From: Acidobacteriaceae bacterium
Lineage (GTDB): Bacteria > Acidobacteriota > Terriglobia > Terriglobales > Acidobacteriaceae
DNA length: 64,000 nt
Direction of reading: 5' to 3'
NCBI GenBank assembly: GCA_025462735.1
Contig: JAOAPC010000024.1
Location: 62,001-126,000, forward strand
Below are positions 62,232 to 64,000 of this stretch, piece by piece. Within the stretch, counting starts at the first letter, position 1, and the number at the start of each line of letters is the position of its first letter. Under the pieces are notes generated by a model that saw nothing but the letters and a program-made list of their open reading frames with translations, did not search any database and was not told where the DNA came from. The position numbers were made by a program, and so were the translations under genes.

Positions 62232-63515
62232 TCACTGCTGGCCTGCCGGCGCAGGCTGGTTTTGAACTGGGTTTCCCTGCCAGCTCTTCAGTTTATCGAG
62301 CGCCTGCAAGGTTTTTCTCCAAGACTTGTGGTCTTTCTTATTGTGATACGGCGCGTTCAAATTGGAATAAAAGTCCAGGATGTTGCTGCGCAACTCAGGG
62401 GTCATTTGCGCGAAATTGTTCTTGCTCAGATCTTGCAGCAGGCGGGCGTAAGTCACGTCTGCCAGCGGGTATTCCGCGGGAGCGGTCTTCCGACCGGTAT
62501 CGAAATCGGTGTCAGGGAAATTCAGGTTGCCGTCGCGCACCTGGTGGAGCAGCGAGTTGTAATTGTCGGTGGTGGTGTTCACGCTTTTGATGTAGAGGTC
62601 TTCGGTTTTCGCGGAGGGTACTTTGAAGTCGAGCGCGCTCGCCGGGCCGATTTTCGGAAATTTGCGCAGAATAAATGCCAGCACGCGCGAGCCGAATCCC
62701 GGGCGACGATATCCCTTGCCCCATTGTTTCTCATAATTAGTGCGCGACAGGCGATATAAGAATTTCTTCTCGCCAAAATTTGGCGTGTCCCGCACCAGAT
62801 CAGCACGCCGGTTCAGCAGCGCCACTCGCGTCATGGCAGGAATAATCGTGCTCACGCCGCGCCGAAACGAGCCTATCGCCAAGTCTTCATCTCCGAGTAC
62901 GTCGTGGAGCTGTATCCCGTAAATCTTCGGGAACGTGCGCTCGAGCAGCGGCTTGGAGACTTCGAATCCGATGAAATCGTGGAAGCGGTCAGAAGTGTAA
63001 CGGTTCTTCGCTACCTGCACCATGTCGAAACCAAACTCGGTTCGAATGTGGGCTTTGTGATCGTCGGCGTAGGTGACTTCATTGCCATACTTTTTCCGGA
63101 GTTTGGGAAATTCGATAGCAACAACTCTGTTAATCGCTGGATGGCCGATGTTGTCTGAGGAATAGTGCGCGAGCGCTCCCAAGGCAAAGGCATACTCGTT
63201 GAGATCTGAAGACTCCTCGATCAGCGCGGTGACGAAATCCCCGGTACGGACGTAGTGCAGCAGATCGCTGAAATATTTCTTGCCGAACGGGTAGTAGCCC
63301 ATGTCTTGTACCATGCTGCCCGCGTAGGCATAGGCATGCGCTTGCTTGATGTCATCGGGAGTCGCCTGCGGAAAACGCTTGAGCAGCAGGGGCCTTATCT
63401 GGTCTTGCCATTCGAGATCTACAATCTGCTCGTGAGTGAGGACCGAGTAGGATTGGCTGGGCAGAGAACACCCAGTTACCCATGCGAGTATTGCTATCAG
63501 GCGGAGAGCTCTCAT
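62232..63515 (-). CDS. Exported zinc-dependent phospholipase C/S1-P1-like protein
   Basis: This 427-residue protein starts with a lipoprotein-like signal (AWVTG-C16). The metal-binding pattern HEQIVD near the N-terminus and LGALAHYSSDNIGHPAIN (around 105) match the zinc-dependent phospholipase C family; further His/Asp residues follow (YADDHKAHIRTEFGFDM). The C-terminal part has coiled, Lys-rich segments. The substrate is unknown. It is followed on the same strand by the FNR gene. Confidence 0.8.
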   Translation of the reverse strand: MRALRLIAILAWVTGCSLPSQSYSVLTHEQIVDLEWQDQIRPLLLKRFPQATPDDIKQAHAYAYAGSMVQDMGYYPFGKKYFSDLLHYVRTGDFVTALIEESSDLNEYAFALGALAHYSSDNIGHPAINRVVAIEFPKLRKKYGNEVTYADDHKAHIRTEFGFDMVQVAKNRYTSDRFHDFIGFEVSKPLLERTFPKIYGIQLHDVLGDEDLAIGSFRRGVSTIIPAMTRVALLNRRADLVRDTPNFGEKKFLYRLSRTNYEKQWGKGYRRPGFGSRVLAFILRKFPKIGPASALDFKVPSAKTEDLYIKSVNTTTDNYNSLLHQVRDGNLNFPDTDFDTGRKTAPAEYPLADVTYARLLQDLSKNNFAQMTPELRSNILDFYSNLNAPYHNKKDHKSWRKTLQALDKLKSWQGNPVQNQPAPAGQQ

Positions 63516-63541
63516 CGCGGGTTAGATGCAGAGTAGGCCAG

Positions 63542-64000
63542 CTATTTGCCTACGACCAGCACTTCAAAAGTGTCCGGCAGAATTGCCGGCCGGGGATGCG
63601 GCTGTTCCGTTGTCGCGGCAGGCGGTGGGCCAAACTTGGCGGTCACCAGAAAAATCCTGTGGGTTTCAGGATCAAGGGCCATGGTGCGGGCGCCACGCTC
63701 AGTTTTTACATTTTGTGCCACGCTGAATTTATCTGAGGAATCTTCCTTTACAACCGTGAGTACGCCCTCACCGCAGGAGGCGAACGCAAATTGGTTATCA
63801 GAATCAAAGTCGTCAGCATCCACTCCGTCGGCGATGGGAACAGTGGTGATCACTTTTCCAGTGTCCGCGTTCACGACCGCCATCATTTTGTTATCGCAGC
63901 CGGCAAACAGACGTCGGTTCTTCTTATCCAGCGCCAAGCCACTCGGTGACTCGCAAGGAGCAAGCGGCCAGCGCGATTTCACTTTCAGGTCCTTTGGATC
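63542..64000 (-). CDS. YVTN-type beta-propeller protein (partial)
   Basis: The frame is open from the right edge of the window to a stop at 63542, so only the C-terminal part (about 152 residues) is seen. Repeats such as 'LALDKKNRRLFAGCDNKMMAVVNADTGKVITTVPIADG' and 'MALDPETHRIFLVTAKFG' are blades of a seven-bladed YVTN beta-propeller, common in exported acidobacterial proteins. The GTG at 63982 is internal, not the true start. Function is unknown. Confidence 0.8.
   Translation of the reverse strand, partial: DPKDLKVKSRWPLAPCESPSGLALDKKNRRLFAGCDNKMMAVVNADTGKVITTVPIADGVDADDFDSDNQFAFASCGEGVLTVVKEDSSDKFSVAQNVKTERGARTMALDPETHRIFLVTAKFGPPPAATTEQPHPRPAILPDTFEVLVVGK

Overview
The window reads as chromosome of a soil-type Acidobacteriota, most likely class Terriglobia (Koribacter-like). 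This is an inference from gene content and arrangement: an alternative complex III (Act) operon fused to a caa3 oxidase, a second bc/caa3 operon, a msbA-yicC-gmk-rpoZ-coaBC run, many exported hydrolases and numerous short palindromic intergenic repeats. No database search was possible; all family names come from motifs visible in the sequence.

Layout. (1) 1-4133: a tRNA-Val(CAC) gene whose last 28 bases recur exactly at 4106-4133, with a 23-base partial copy at 3912-3934. The enclosed segment carries one gene, a 1104-residue single-chain DNA methylase/restriction enzyme, and looks like a small integrase-less defence island. (2) 4163-7083: a Tat-exported oxalate decarboxylase and a small membrane protein/outer-membrane barrel pair. 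(3) 7215-15075 (minus): a complete quinol-to-oxygen module made of caa3 oxidase subunits II, I and III, an unknown membrane protein, a diheme lipoprotein cytochrome c, a Rieske protein, a cytochrome b fused to cytochrome c, and CtaG. (4) 15449-20663: a flavoprotein disulfide reductase, a small membrane peptide, a phospholipase C-like lipoprotein and two zinc-binding small proteins. (5) 20802-28841: housekeeping genes (UDG, CoaBC, RpoZ, Gmk, YicC, an MsbA-like ABC exporter, RapZ) plus an aldo/keto reductase. (6) 29055-35162: a hybrid histidine kinase, a dGTPase-like protein and a large FAD/Fe-S oxidase. (7) 35331-48521 (minus): actABCDEF, a linker protein, SCO and a second cytochrome oxidase. 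(8) 48691-64000: aldehyde dehydrogenase, amidase, transglutaminase/TPR protein, serine carboxypeptidase, a DsrE-like gene with an in-frame UGA, PgeF, GH2 glycosidase, ferredoxin-NADP reductase, a zinc-dependent phospholipase C-like protein and a truncated beta-propeller protein.

The two respiratory operons are parallel routes from quinol to oxygen. The bc operon feeds an oxidase with the GHPEVY (A1-type) proton-channel motif, whereas the Act operon feeds one with the YSHP (A2-type) motif, so the cell probably switches between two differently tuned terminal branches.

The most striking observation is at 56801-57271. A DsrE/F-family gene is interrupted by a UGA exactly where homologues carry a conserved cysteine. 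The frame stays open for 40 more family-like codons, and a GC-rich stem-loop with a G-containing apical loop lies 11-31 bases after the UGA. This is what a bacterial selenoprotein gene looks like; a Cys-to-stop point mutation is the alternative.
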